Positions 4,817 to 12,268 of a stretch of DNA of 13,271 bases are shown here, piece after piece. The position numbers were made by a program, and so were the translations under genes. The notes below the pieces were generated by a model. The model made no database searches and was not told where the DNA came from. It saw nothing but the letters and a program-made list of their open reading frames with translations. Origin of the DNA: an uncultured Ruminococcus sp. (GTDB lineage: Bacteria > Bacillota > Clostridia > Oscillospirales > Ruminococcaceae); contig CAJTYV010000051.1 of assembly GCA_910584195.1 (NCBI GenBank), forward strand, positions 1 through 13,271, read 5' to 3'. Numbering within the stretch: position 1 is the stretch's first letter; every line of letters begins with the position of its first letter.

Positions 4817-7534
4817 TTAGTGTTTTCGCAATCCAAATTTTTTCTTGGTTGGATTTGCGGTATCATCATACTTCTTTTTTAAAGTCTCATATAAAGATTT
4901 GAGTGCGAAAAATTCTCCCTTAATAGGAAATGAATTGTCCATAATAATATCATATGCCACTTCATTATATGGATTCGGTTTTAAACACGCCTCAACATCA
5001 ATTCCACAGAGAAATCCTTTCATTTCATCGATATCGTCTGAAGAATATATATTATTTGCTTCCTTATAACTCGTTGGAATTTCAAATCTCTGCACTAATC
5101 TCATATTACCCGGATGCGATGTATGTCCGAACCAACACTCGGCAATCCAAAAATATTCTTCTGAATCATCTGCATATCCCTCATCACGTTCAAAACTCAT
5201 AGAAATATACCCATGGTCAATTCCAAACTGCTTTTTAATAAAACAATACATTGCTGATGTATGGTCATCATTGGAACACATATCCTCATCCAAATCGCCT
5301 GTTACATATTCCAAACGTGGGTAGTACTTTCTTAAATAGTCCTTATAATCTGCATCATCATTATTATATGCAAACATTTCTTCTAAGCACGGTAATATCA
5401 CAAATTTTTCCATTGTTTTATCATCCATACCATACATCATAGATAATGTTTCATCTTTTCTTATTTTTTCATCCAATGCCTTGAGTGTTTCAATCACAGT
5501 ATCCTTATCAATAGATAGCATCATCAAATAGTAAAATGCAGCAAAATATTCTTGAAATGACCTATGTATAAATTCATAAACACTTCCGTCTTTATAAATC
5601 AAACACAATTTTTCCGTCACATCTCTTATAAATAATTCCGGGTCGATATTTAAACCATTATCTTCCACCACCTGATAAAAATACTCCATCATCAAATCTC
5701 GGTCAAATTCATATTTAGAATCAGAATATGTCAATGCACAAAATTCAGCAAAATATTTCTGGAAGGTTTTCTCATTTAACCCTGTAAAGAACGGTCTTGT
5801 CATTCGCTTAGTCTTTGAATCGTACTCCGAAGCCATGGCTATATATGTTTTTTCATAAAATACATAACGTTGTGTTGGAATATCATGAATCATATCATAT
5901 GTTCTTATCATTAACGATAAAAATAACGGATTACCAACAAAATCCCTTTTTTCATCTCTATTAAATCTAAAAGCGTCTTTTTGCAACTTGTTTATAAAAT
6001 CTTTCTTTAGTTCATCATCCACTCTATCCGAGTCTAATCTGTTAATGAGTTCACACGCTTGTTCTAGATTCAAATTTTGCAAATCGTACTCAAAATAATG
6101 ATTCAACGTTCTTATTTCAGGGATATCTCTTGAAGACATAATAAAAAAAGTATCCGGTCTACCATCTTTGATTACATCTAATTCATCCTGAAAATCATTA
6201 ATATAATCTCTATTTACTTCATCAAATCCATCCAAAAGACACACCGCACGACCTGTATCTAATAAATAATATAAATCAGATAATTGCAGTGCAGTGTCAA
6301 ATCTTTTCAATTCCATAGCAAGCAATGTTTCCAAATTCTTCTCATCCGGCTTATAGCTTCTTAATGTAACCATGATTGGGACTCTTCCACCTGGTTTATA
6401 TAACTCAGCCGCATCTAGCAAGAATTTTATAAGCAACATGGACTTTCCCATACCACCAATTCCCGAAAAAACACAAAAATGTCTACCAAGGTCATCTAGC
6501 ATAATATTAGACCTAGCACGATTTAAATGCTTATCATTATAATCAGGTCTTAACTCACCATTAGTGCTTCTCCTAACTTCCCTCATACGTTGGCAAACGT
6601 CATTGCACACATAAAATTGTCGGAAAGGACGTTCTTTTGTATCCAAAAAACCTTTTTTATTTTCGTAATTTCTTAATGCACCCTCAATATATTTTGAAAA
6701 TTTATCAGATACAACCTGCTTGGTTACTTGTTCCAATACAAAAACGCCATCTTCTGGGTCAAATGTAGCAAGATCTGGTGCTATTCCATTTGGCATTATG
6801 ATAGCTTTTGGACCCTCTGCGACCTCTTCAATAACTTCTTGAGTGTCAAAAATTGTTTTTGTTTCATAAGAAATTCTTATACCATCATACTTATCTGAAT
6901 TTCCTAAATTACAAACTACTTTATCTGCTGTATAATCTTTGGTCTTCTCTGTCCAATGCTCTATCGTAGACTGACCTGCAGTATGTCCATCAAAATACTG
7001 ATAGACGTAATACCACACGCCAATCAAGAAATTGTAAAAATAAATCTCTTCCTCACCATTTAAAATTTCATCTTTAAAAGCAGGAACTAATCCGGGCTTT
7101 ACAAATAATGAACGGTTATGTTCCTCAATAGATCTATCAGCTTCTACCAATTCAAGCAATGCCTTTATTAACAACTTATGTGACGCTTCTTCAAAATAAT
7201 TACTTACAAAATTTTTCATTCTTTCGAGTACTGCTTCTTCGTTATTTTTAAATTCATCACGAAAAGTAGTACATACATCTGTATCGCCAAATCTTACATA
7301 ATTTCCCTCGACTGGCAACTCTTTAGCATTCTTACATTCAGAAGCGTATTTATGTAACGATGCCTCATATACATCCTTCACTGCCGGAGGGTCAATTATT
7401 CCTAAAAAGTCTTTAAAACATTCTTCTTGTTTTCCCGTTCTTCTTTTCCTCAACCGCAAAACAGTAAATAGCAAAGTAGAACCACATAATCTAGGGTAAA
7501 ACTCCTCTTCTGTTTTTCTTCTAATGATAGCCAT
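4817..7534 (-). CDS. NACHT-domain STAND NTPase, probable anti-phage sensor
   Basis: A large (905-residue) NACHT NTPase. Counting from the start chosen here, the P-loop GIGGMGKS is at ~358-365 and the Walker B LLDGFDE at ~433-439, carrying the DGFDE signature of NACHT proteins. A sensor-like FIMSSRD follows at ~464-470, GNPLFLSL at ~534-541, and the winged-helix motif HRSFQEYFAAFYY at ~657-669. The C-terminal ~235 residues show no repeats and fit a short sensor domain; the N-terminal ~340 residues match no family I recognise and would be the effector. Bacterial NACHT proteins are known phage-defence factors related to NLRs. The start ATG at 7532-7534 has only a weak ribosome site; a GTG at 7651 would add 39 residues. 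The gene is visibly AT-richer than mobC and the integration genes, suggesting separate origin. It appears intact. Confidence 0.85.
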   Translation of the reverse strand: MAIIRRKTEEEFYPRLCGSTLLFTVLRLRKRRTGKQEECFKDFLGIIDPPAVKDVYEASLHKYASECKNAKELPVEGNYVRFGDTDVCTTFRDEFKNNEEAVLERMKNFVSNYFEEASHKLLIKALLELVEADRSIEEHNRSLFVKPGLVPAFKDEILNGEEEIYFYNFLIGVWYYVYQYFDGHTAGQSTIEHWTEKTKDYTADKVVCNLGNSDKYDGIRISYETKTIFDTQEVIEEVAEGPKAIIMPNGIAPDLATFDPEDGVFVLEQVTKQVVSDKFSKYIEGALRNYENKKGFLDTKERPFRQFYVCNDVCQRMREVRRSTNGELRPDYNDKHLNRARSNIMLDDLGRHFCVFSGIGGMGKSMLLIKFLLDAAELYKPGGRVPIMVTLRSYKPDEKNLETLLAMELKRFDTALQLSDLYYLLDTGRAVCLLDGFDEVNRDYINDFQDELDVIKDGRPDTFFIMSSRDIPEIRTLNHYFEYDLQNLNLEQACELINRLDSDRVDDELKKDFINKLQKDAFRFNRDEKRDFVGNPLFLSLMIRTYDMIHDIPTQRYVFYEKTYIAMASEYDSKTKRMTRPFFTGLNEKTFQKYFAEFCALTYSDSKYEFDRDLMMEYFYQVVEDNGLNIDPELFIRDVTEKLCLIYKDGSVYEFIHRSFQEYFAAFYYLMMLSIDKDTVIETLKALDEKIRKDETLSMMYGMDDKTMEKFVILPCLEEMFAYNNDDADYKDYLRKYYPRLEYVTGDLDEDMCSNDDHTSAMYCFIKKQFGIDHGYISMSFERDEGYADDSEEYFWIAECWFGHTSHPGNMRLVQRFEIPTSYKEANNIYSSDDIDEMKGFLCGIDVEACLKPNPYNEVAYDIIMDNSFPIKGEFFALKSLYETLKKKYDDTANPTKKKFGLRKH

Positions 7535-7589
7535 TTTTCTCACACTCTTTTCTTTTACACAATTAATCCAAATTAACCGTACTTCATCT

Positions 7590-7618
7590 TTGATTAACTT
7601 TGTTTTCACCACGATAAT
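7590..7618 (+). promoter_or_regulatory. Promoter for the MazF-like gene
   Basis: TTGATT (7590-7595) and GATAAT (7613-7618) are separated by 17 bases on the plus strand, about 100 bases before the gene. The site lies just upstream of the preferred NACHT start on the other strand, so the two genes may share control DNA. Confidence 0.6.
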
Positions 7619-7719
7619 AAAATCATCGAGGGAAACATCTGCAGATAACACTCCTTGATGTCTGGCTCATTCGCCATTGCAGACTAACAAGACTCACAAA
7701 CAAAAGGAGAAAAATTATT

Positions 7720-8082
7720 ATGTATAACCCAACATTTTATCATCAATATGACATCGTATGGATTAACAATCCTGTAACCAATGAGGAAGAAACCCGCAGA
7801 ATGCGTGGTGACCATTATGGCATCATCCTTTCAGAGGATTTTCAGAATGCTACATCCGGCACCTGTATCTGCTGCTATCTCACTAGCAACCTTTCTCATT
7901 TGGACGTTAAGTCCAATGTATTATTGCAGTTCTACGATTGCCTTAGAAGCCCAAGTGTTGCAAAGCTGATTACTACAGTACAACTTGACAATTCTTGTAT
8001 CGACCGTAAGGTTGGAAAACTGACGGAAGCCGATGCACAAAGAATCCGTGATGGACTCATGCATGTTTTCTCAATCGGCTAA
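7720..8082 (+). CDS. PemK/MazF-like endoribonuclease toxin homologue
   Basis: A 120-residue protein with the MazF/PemK fold pattern: an N-terminal strand YDIVWINNP (~10-18), then a charged loop EEETRRMRGDHYGIILSEDFQN (~22-43) where family members carry the GxxRPVLV segment. CICCYLTS (~49-56) holds the expected threonine, and SVAKLITTVQLDN (~79-91) precedes a C-terminal helix. The family cleaves RNA at short sequences and is normally held inactive by a small antitoxin encoded just upstream. Here AAAGGAG precedes the ATG, but no antitoxin gene is visible on the plus strand in the 185 bases before it. The usual catalytic arginine appears replaced (GDHYG instead of xxRPV), so activity may be altered. 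The family call is fairly sure; toxicity is not shown. Confidence 0.7.
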   Translation: MYNPTFYHQYDIVWINNPVTNEEETRRMRGDHYGIILSEDFQNATSGTCICCYLTSNLSHLDVKSNVLLQFYDCLRSPSVAKLITTVQLDNSCIDRKVGKLTEADAQRIRDGLMHVFSIG

Positions 8083-8086
8083 ATCA

Positions 8087-8293
8087 TTATATATAGTGTA
8101 AACAACATAGTCCATTACTTTGGAGTGCAATGCCTCTGATTAAGGCATTCATTCCAAGCCTCCAAGGTAATGGCAAATACTTCTTAACTTCTTTAACGTC
8201 CTCTTTTAGCAAGTAACTTTTTCCTGTACCCGGTGCGCCGAAAACAATACGATTTCTTTCATACGGAGTATCAAGTCCTGTTTTAAATATCAA
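8087..8293 (-). pseudogene. Remnant of a McrB-like AAA+ NTPase
   Basis: The minus-strand frame from a TTG at 8291-8293 reads YERNRIVFGAPGTGKSYLL, the strand and P-loop typical of McrB-like AAA+ proteins, the GTP-using motor of methyl-directed restriction systems. Similarity ends after about 40 residues, exactly at 8174, where the 62-bp hairpin begins; the rest of the frame (to 8087) is unrelated. About 20 bases upstream another minus-strand frame ends (…HVNAENDSDDDSQ, stop at 8312-8314), perhaps the tail of a partner gene. Everything else of the presumed restriction locus is missing, so this is a fossil. Confidence 0.7.
8112..8173. repeat. 62-bp imperfect palindrome at the break of the McrB remnant
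   Basis: CCATTACTTTGGAG (8112-8125) pairs with CTCCAAGGTAATGG (8160-8173), with one non-canonical position. An inner AATGCC/GGCATT stem (8129-8134 with 8144-8149) continues the fold. The outer arm ends precisely where McrB similarity stops. It could be a small palindromic (MITE- or REP-like) insertion or a folded transcript end. Confidence 0.6.
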
Positions 8294-8521
8294 CTATTCA
8301 TATTTGTTTTCTTATTGCGAATCATCATCCGAATCGTTCTCTGCATTTACATGGCTAATATAACTATTGCGGAAGTGCAGCTTCGCCTAAAATTGTAAAA
8401 ATATGCACAAAGAGTATCTTTGAGATGTTTATAACTAATTTCTTTATGCATAAAGCAGACGGCAGTATCCTCTTTTTAGGAAAGCTGCCATCTTGCGTCC
8501 CTGTATTATAGTTACATCATC
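8294..8521. other. Eroded stretch between the McrB remnant and the integrase-side module
   Basis: Apart from the possible gene tail ending at 8312, nothing coding is recognised. A hairpin, AGACGGCAG (8457-8465) with CTGCCATCT (8485-8493) and an inner CCT/AGG pair, may end the minus-strand transcript from the integrase side, though its T-run is weak. Confidence 0.4.
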
Positions 8522-8653
8522 TCAAGGCTCTTTCAAAAATGGTGTAGTTGTGGTATAGTAAGCGCCTCTTCCTGCCAAGAAATCATTGATTTTACAGGCT
8601 TTTTCGGAACATTTCAAGATCCTGCCGTGGCAAACGAATAATATTTTAATCAT
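8522..8653 (-). CDS. 43-residue ORF with a phosphatase-like N-terminus
   Basis: A short minus-strand frame with a good ribosome site (AAAGGAG, 10 bases before ATG). It begins MIKILFVCHGRIL, strongly like the first strand and P-loop of low-molecular-weight protein tyrosine phosphatases (ILFVCxGNICRS), but the catalytic CxxxxxRS pattern is broken (CHGRILKC). It then passes to GAYYTTTTPFLKEP, unlike those enzymes. I remember similar short reading frames near integrase genes of gut Clostridia, without a known function. It may be a scar left by integration into a phosphatase gene, or a non-coding end sequence that happens to be open. Confidence 0.45.
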   Translation of the reverse strand: MIKILFVCHGRILKCSEKACKINDFLAGRGAYYTTTTPFLKEP

Positions 8654-8768
8654 TACGCTAAAACTCCTTTATTTCTTTTATTTTCAAGGCTTGTAGCCGT
8701 TTTCTTTGTTCATGGTTTCAGGCGTTTTTTCTTGGATTGTCACATATTTTCTTATGTTTTCCTCTGCA

Positions 8769-8810
8769 AAAGTGGTAAAATGAGTGGTAAATCATTTCAC
8801 TTTACCACTT
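8769..8810. repeat. AGTGGTAAA repeats just after the integrase stop
   Basis: Two direct copies, AAGTGGTAAA (8770-8779) and AGTGGTAAA (8783-8791), are followed by an inverted copy TTTACCACTT (8801-8810). Direct repeats next to int fit arm-type binding sites for the integrase N-terminal domain, as in Tn916. The inverted pair could also act as a terminator for int. Confidence 0.5.
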
Positions 8811-8816
8811 GCCTTT

Positions 8817-10016
8817 TTACTCGCCCACTACACGCTGTAACTCGCTCCTCGCGTCCTCAAAATTCACATGGGTATAAGTGTTTAAGGTAACGCTTATGTC
8901 AGAATGTCCCATGATGTACTGTAAGGTTTTCGGGTTCATTCCGCTTTTTGCCATGTTGGAGCAAAATGTGTGTCGGCATACATGAGGGGTAATTTTCGGC
9001 ATCTGCACCTTGTAGATACTGTTATACTTTTCAAGGATATGTTGCATATACTTTTCCCAATGCAGGGCAACCATAGGCATACCGTTTTTATCCAAAAACA
9101 AAAATCCTGTATATCCCTCAATGATTGGCTCTGTTTTCGGGGCTGTCCGATTTTTAATAATTCTTCGGAAACATTCTGCAACTTCTTCCGTCATGGGTAC
9201 ATAGCGAATCCCTTTTTACGTCTTTGGCGCTTCTATCACATATTCCATATGACTTGTGCGCTGTAATTGGTGATTGACCCGAATACGCTTTTCCACAAAA
9301 TCAATATCCGCAATCGTCAGACCGCAAAACTCCGATATGCGCAAGCCTGTATGGAACAGAATAAAGATACCGTCATAATACCTGCAAAAATGCCTGTCCT
9401 CCTGAACAAATCTCAAATATTCCCTTTGCTGTTTTCTTGTGACGGCTTCCCTCGTCATACTGTCATTTATAATGACGGTGGATAATTCAAACTGGAACGG
9501 ATTCTTGCGGACTAAATCATCATTTTCCGCCATTTGAAACGCCGGTCTGAGTACGCCCCTAATTGTATGAATGGAACTGTACCCCCGTCCGTCCACCTGT
9601 TGTAGCTTAATCAGCCATGCCTTTGCGTCGGACAGCTTTACCTTATCAATCCGCCTGTTCCCGAACGGGTCTTTCTTCAGAATATTTATTACAGTTTTAT
9701 ATCCTGCTTTGGTGTTATGGCTTACTCCTGTTTTCAGGGAAACATATTTCTCTACCAATGACAGCACCGTATAATTGCCGCCGTTTGATACAACCTGATT
9801 GAACATATCCTGTTCAATCTGTTTCTCCTTTTCCCGTAGCGACAAATCTTTGTGTTTATCTTTCGGGTGTGGGTCGTTATGGTCTAACCGCCAGCTGTAA
9901 ACATTTTTTTCTTTTCCGTCTTTGTCAATATACTTGAAACGATACCTGCCGTCTGCTCTTTGGGTCTCTCCATTGTGTAAAATCCTGTTTCTTTTGTCTC
10001 TCCTTTTTTCACTCAT
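8817..10016 (-). pseudogene. int: Tn916-like tyrosine integrase split by an in-frame stop codon
   Basis: Together the two halves form a 399-residue Tn916-type tyrosine recombinase that normally integrates and excises the element. The N-terminal arm-binding domain (DGRYRFKYIDKDG, ~22-34) is followed by a core-binding domain (~80-180) and the catalytic domain: R226 (HTGLRISE), H345 and R348 (HVCRH), H371 (IMGH) and nucleophile Y381 (NTYTH). A TAA at 9216-9218 (codon 267) interrupts the frame after APKT. The frame continues unchanged as KGIRYVPMTEE, so this is a nonsense mutation, not a frameshift. By comparison with Tn916 Int (PKTKSGER) the stop replaces the conserved active-site lysine. AAAGGAG precedes the ATG at 10014-10016. 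Without readthrough the first half lacks the H-R-H-Y residues and should be dead. Confidence 0.9.
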
Positions 10017-10039
10017 GGCTATTTTGTCTCCTTTCTGAA

Positions 10040-10089
10040 AAAGAGACCCAAACTCGTGATATTATACTAACACAAATCTAGGTCTCTTT
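10040..10089 (-). promoter_or_regulatory. Hairpin with TATAAT in its loop between xis and int
   Basis: GGTCTCTTT (10081-10089) and AAAGAGACC (10040-10048) are perfect 9-bp arms. On the minus strand the second arm ends in a T-rich run, so the fold could terminate or attenuate transcription from xis into int. The loop holds a TATAAT on the minus strand that could drive int separately, though no good -35 box is seen. Confidence 0.55.
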
Positions 10090-10106
10090 CCATACCCAAC
10101 CGCTAT

Positions 10107-10325
10107 TTATACCACGGTTGCCCTGTCTAAATATTCTTCAAATTTCTGCCGTTTTATCAAAATGCGGTTGCCGTTCATAATAATAAAGTCCGCTTCGGGG
10201 TGTTCCTCTGCTATCATGCGCAGCTTGTTCTCTCCTATATGGTAATATTCCGCCGCTTCCGTAATTGTCAAGGCATATCTTTTCCATACAGGAATTGCAC
10301 CCGTTTGTATGTCCTTTTTATCCAT
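10107..10325 (-). CDS. xis: Tn916-type excisionase
   Basis: A 72-residue protein closely matching the Tn916 excisionase pattern: IPVWKRYALTITEAAEYYHI (~11-30), then GENKLRMIAEEHPEADFIIM (~31-50), then NGNRILIKRQKFEEYLD. It is a winged-helix protein that bends DNA at the element ends and directs the integrase toward excision. The start at 10323-10325 has CAGGAGATTGAC upstream, inside the end of the rep gene; the two genes are one base apart and must be co-transcribed. The length is normal for the family and no damage is seen, in contrast to the integrase. Confidence 0.9.
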   Translation of the reverse strand: MDKKDIQTGAIPVWKRYALTITEAAEYYHIGENKLRMIAEEHPEADFIIMNGNRILIKRQKFEEYLDRATVV

Positions 10326-10326
10326 G

Positions 10327-10908
10327 TCAATCTCCTGTATTATTCTTGTATTTGCAGACTTCCCAATAACGGGATTTTAAGAACTGTACCATTGTCAATG
10401 TACCGCTGTCACACAATACCCGAAACCAGTCGTTGCGGCTTTCCTTTGCAAACAGAAGTAACTGCGCATAGCTTACAACGCCATTCTGTAAACAGAAATC
10501 AATCATTTCCCCGATTGCGCTGTACTTATCTGTTGCAAGGTTTATCATGGTCTGATAATCCGCCCCCGAACAGGATATAACATCCGCAGTTTCATATTGT
10601 GCTTTTTCGGGGTTATCCAAATGGCACAGATAACGCGCGTAGGCTCTTGCGCATTTAAGCGGTTCCATTCCCACGCCGCCAATGACCGAAAATACTTCCT
10701 GTGCCTGTTCCATGGTCTTTATCCCGTCAAACAGTATCATCACATGGTAATGCTCCTTTTTCGTTGTCCCGTCTGCATTTATATCCTTGTTATGTAAGGG
10801 CGAAATCAACGCGGGAACACATTGCTCCTGCAACAGCCTTATCCAGTCAGCAGGCGCAGATTCAGGATATACCACAGTTGCATAGTTTCTTGTCCTCTTT
10901 TTCTCCAT
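10327..10908 (-). CDS. RepB-like rolling-circle replication initiator (Rep_2 family)
   Basis: A 193-residue HUH endonuclease like RepB of pMV158. The metal-binding residues sit where expected: H39 and D42 (PLHNKD) and the HUH pair H53-Y-H55 (KEHYHVMI). A catalytic tyrosine candidate lies in AYARYLCHLDNPEKAQY (~Y93), the most conserved block. Such proteins nick one strand at the origin to start rolling-circle replication; in integrative elements they support the circular form and can take part in transfer. I chose the ATG at 10906-10908 because the conserved part begins right after it. A GTG at 11017-11019 with AAGGAG would add 37 residues, translated from the inverted-repeat region. The gene lies between the coupling ATPase and xis. 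Confidence 0.85.
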   Translation of the reverse strand: MEKKRTRNYATVVYPESAPADWIRLLQEQCVPALISPLHNKDINADGTTKKEHYHVMILFDGIKTMEQAQEVFSVIGGVGMEPLKCARAYARYLCHLDNPEKAQYETADVISCSGADYQTMINLATDKYSAIGEMIDFCLQNGVVSYAQLLLFAKESRNDWFRVLCDSGTLTMVQFLKSRYWEVCKYKNNTGD

Positions 10909-10935
10909 ATCTTTTTCCGAACACTGAACAATGTT

Positions 10936-11010
10936 CCCTATGGGGTGTCGTAGTGCCCCATAGGGGCGGTGGCGGTCGCTCCGCTCTGTTTCTCCGAAAC
11001 AGCCGCCACC
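10936..11010. other. Nested inverted repeats, candidate replication or transfer origin
   Basis: CCCTATGGGG (10936-10945) pairs with CCCCATAGGG (10956-10965) around a 10-base loop. Beside it GGTGGCGG (10968-10975) pairs with CCGCCACC (11003-11010), enclosing a second perfect stem CTGTTTC-TCC-GAAACAG (10986-11002). The DNA is GC-richer than its surroundings and lies immediately upstream of the Rep gene, where pMV158-type double-strand origins occur. Tn916 has its oriT near the corresponding genes. Confidence 0.6.
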
Positions 11011-11020
11011 ATACAGCACT

Positions 11021-12268
11021 TTACTCCTTGCTCAATGCTCCTTTCTCGATAAACGGCGCAAGAAATTCCCGTGGCTTTGTGTCTACACCCTGCCTGTAAA
11101 TTAGTCCCGATCCGATTTCACGCCGATTATTTTTAATATCGGAGAAATCCGAGCTGAACGCCATTTTATAGGCTGTTTCACTCATTTGCCCCATACAGAT
11201 ACGACAGCCGAGATTGTCGCGAATTGCGCCCTCGATAAATGCGGTGTCGGGTCTTTGCAGTATCATTCCCGCATAAACGCGTTTGCTCCTGCCGGTGACT
11301 ACAATGGCGCTTAATCTTTTAGCGGTTTCTTCATAGGTCTTTTTCTCCGCTATCTTTGCAAAGGCAATCATCTCGTCAAAGAATAGAAACACAGGATTAA
11401 ATTCTGCTTCTTTGATACCGATTTTTTGCAAATCCTGTTCACGCAATCGGACTTCTTCCTCTGTCTCGCGCACCACTTTTGCAATCTCATTTTCCTTTGT
11501 GGCATAAACCGCAGGTTTCCCTTGCATGAACAAGCGCATATCGTCATCGTTTTTCGGGTCACAATAAATAACTCTGACCCCCTGTTCAAGAAGGCAGGAT
11601 ATGATATATTGCGCAAGCTGCGTTTTTCCGCTTCCCGTGTTGCCAATCACCATAAGGTGAGGACATTTCTTCCAGTTCCAAAGAACATCACTGGAGAACG
11701 CAATTTCATTTTCCCCCACTGTCATAATATCTTTGTGAGACTGGATTTTTACCTGTTTTTGCGGTGTTATCTCGAAACAGTATGTAAGGTAACCCCTTTC
11801 TTCAATCCGCTCTGTGCAGACCGTGCAGAACATGTCCGCAAGGGACCGTTCCATGTCACGGAATTTTTCAGAACGCAAACAGCCGTCCATACGGATTCTG
11901 ATACAAAAGATATTTTCCTGCACATCTACCCTGTATTCAACAACAGGGTAATAATCCATTCTTTCTATCTTCCGTTCCCCTAATATTCCCTGCTCAGTGA
12001 TAAAGTGGGACTGATACAGGTTATTTCTTCTGATAAACTTTTCCATCAATTTTGAAATCTTTATCAGTCTTCTAAACTTGATGTGAGCAGTCATAATGCA
12101 CAACACACCGATCATACCGACTGCAAACATTCCCAATATAATATTTCTTTCCCGAAATACTATATAGAACAATAAGAGGGCAATCAAGAACACACTCCAC
12201 ATGAAAATAAAAGCATACAATCTTGTAAATTGCTTATTTCTTAATCGTTTCCACTTGTTTCTTCTCAT
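11021..12268 (-). CDS. FtsK/TcpA-type conjugative coupling ATPase
   Basis: A 415-residue FtsK/SpoIIIE-domain protein of the Tn916 orf21/TcpA kind. Two membrane helices lie near the N-terminus (~19-37 and ~43-61). The P-loop GNTGSGKT is at 209-216 and the Walker B VFLFFDEM at 293-300. RSKRVYAGMILQRPD (~327-341) and REIGSGLIYRQG are typical of this family. Such ATPases bring element DNA to the conjugation channel or pump it through the membrane. The gene starts with an ATGA overlap on the upstream small gene and is followed almost at once by rep. It is slightly shorter than Tn916 Orf21 (461 residues from memory) but has no internal break. No other conjugation gene is present, so transfer would need a helper. 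Confidence 0.85.
   Translation of the reverse strand: MRRNKWKRLRNKQFTRLYAFIFMWSVFLIALLLFYIVFRERNIILGMFAVGMIGVLCIMTAHIKFRRLIKISKLMEKFIRRNNLYQSHFITEQGILGERKIERMDYYPVVEYRVDVQENIFCIRIRMDGCLRSEKFRDMERSLADMFCTVCTERIEERGYLTYCFEITPQKQVKIQSHKDIMTVGENEIAFSSDVLWNWKKCPHLMVIGNTGSGKTQLAQYIISCLLEQGVRVIYCDPKNDDDMRLFMQGKPAVYATKENEIAKVVRETEEEVRLREQDLQKIGIKEAEFNPVFLFFDEMIAFAKIAEKKTYEETAKRLSAIVVTGRSKRVYAGMILQRPDTAFIEGAIRDNLGCRICMGQMSETAYKMAFSSDFSDIKNNRREIGSGLIYRQGVDTKPREFLAPFIEKGALSKE

Noticed and set aside
7606..7677. 23-residue minus-strand frame MANEPDIKECYLQMF… upstream of the NACHT gene
   Set aside because: No ribosome site and too short to assign. It might be a relic of a displaced gene or a missing antitoxin, but neither can be shown.
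10701..11099. 132-residue plus-strand open frame across rep and the inverted repeats
   Set aside because: It is antisense to rep, covers the nested palindromes and lacks a ribosome site.
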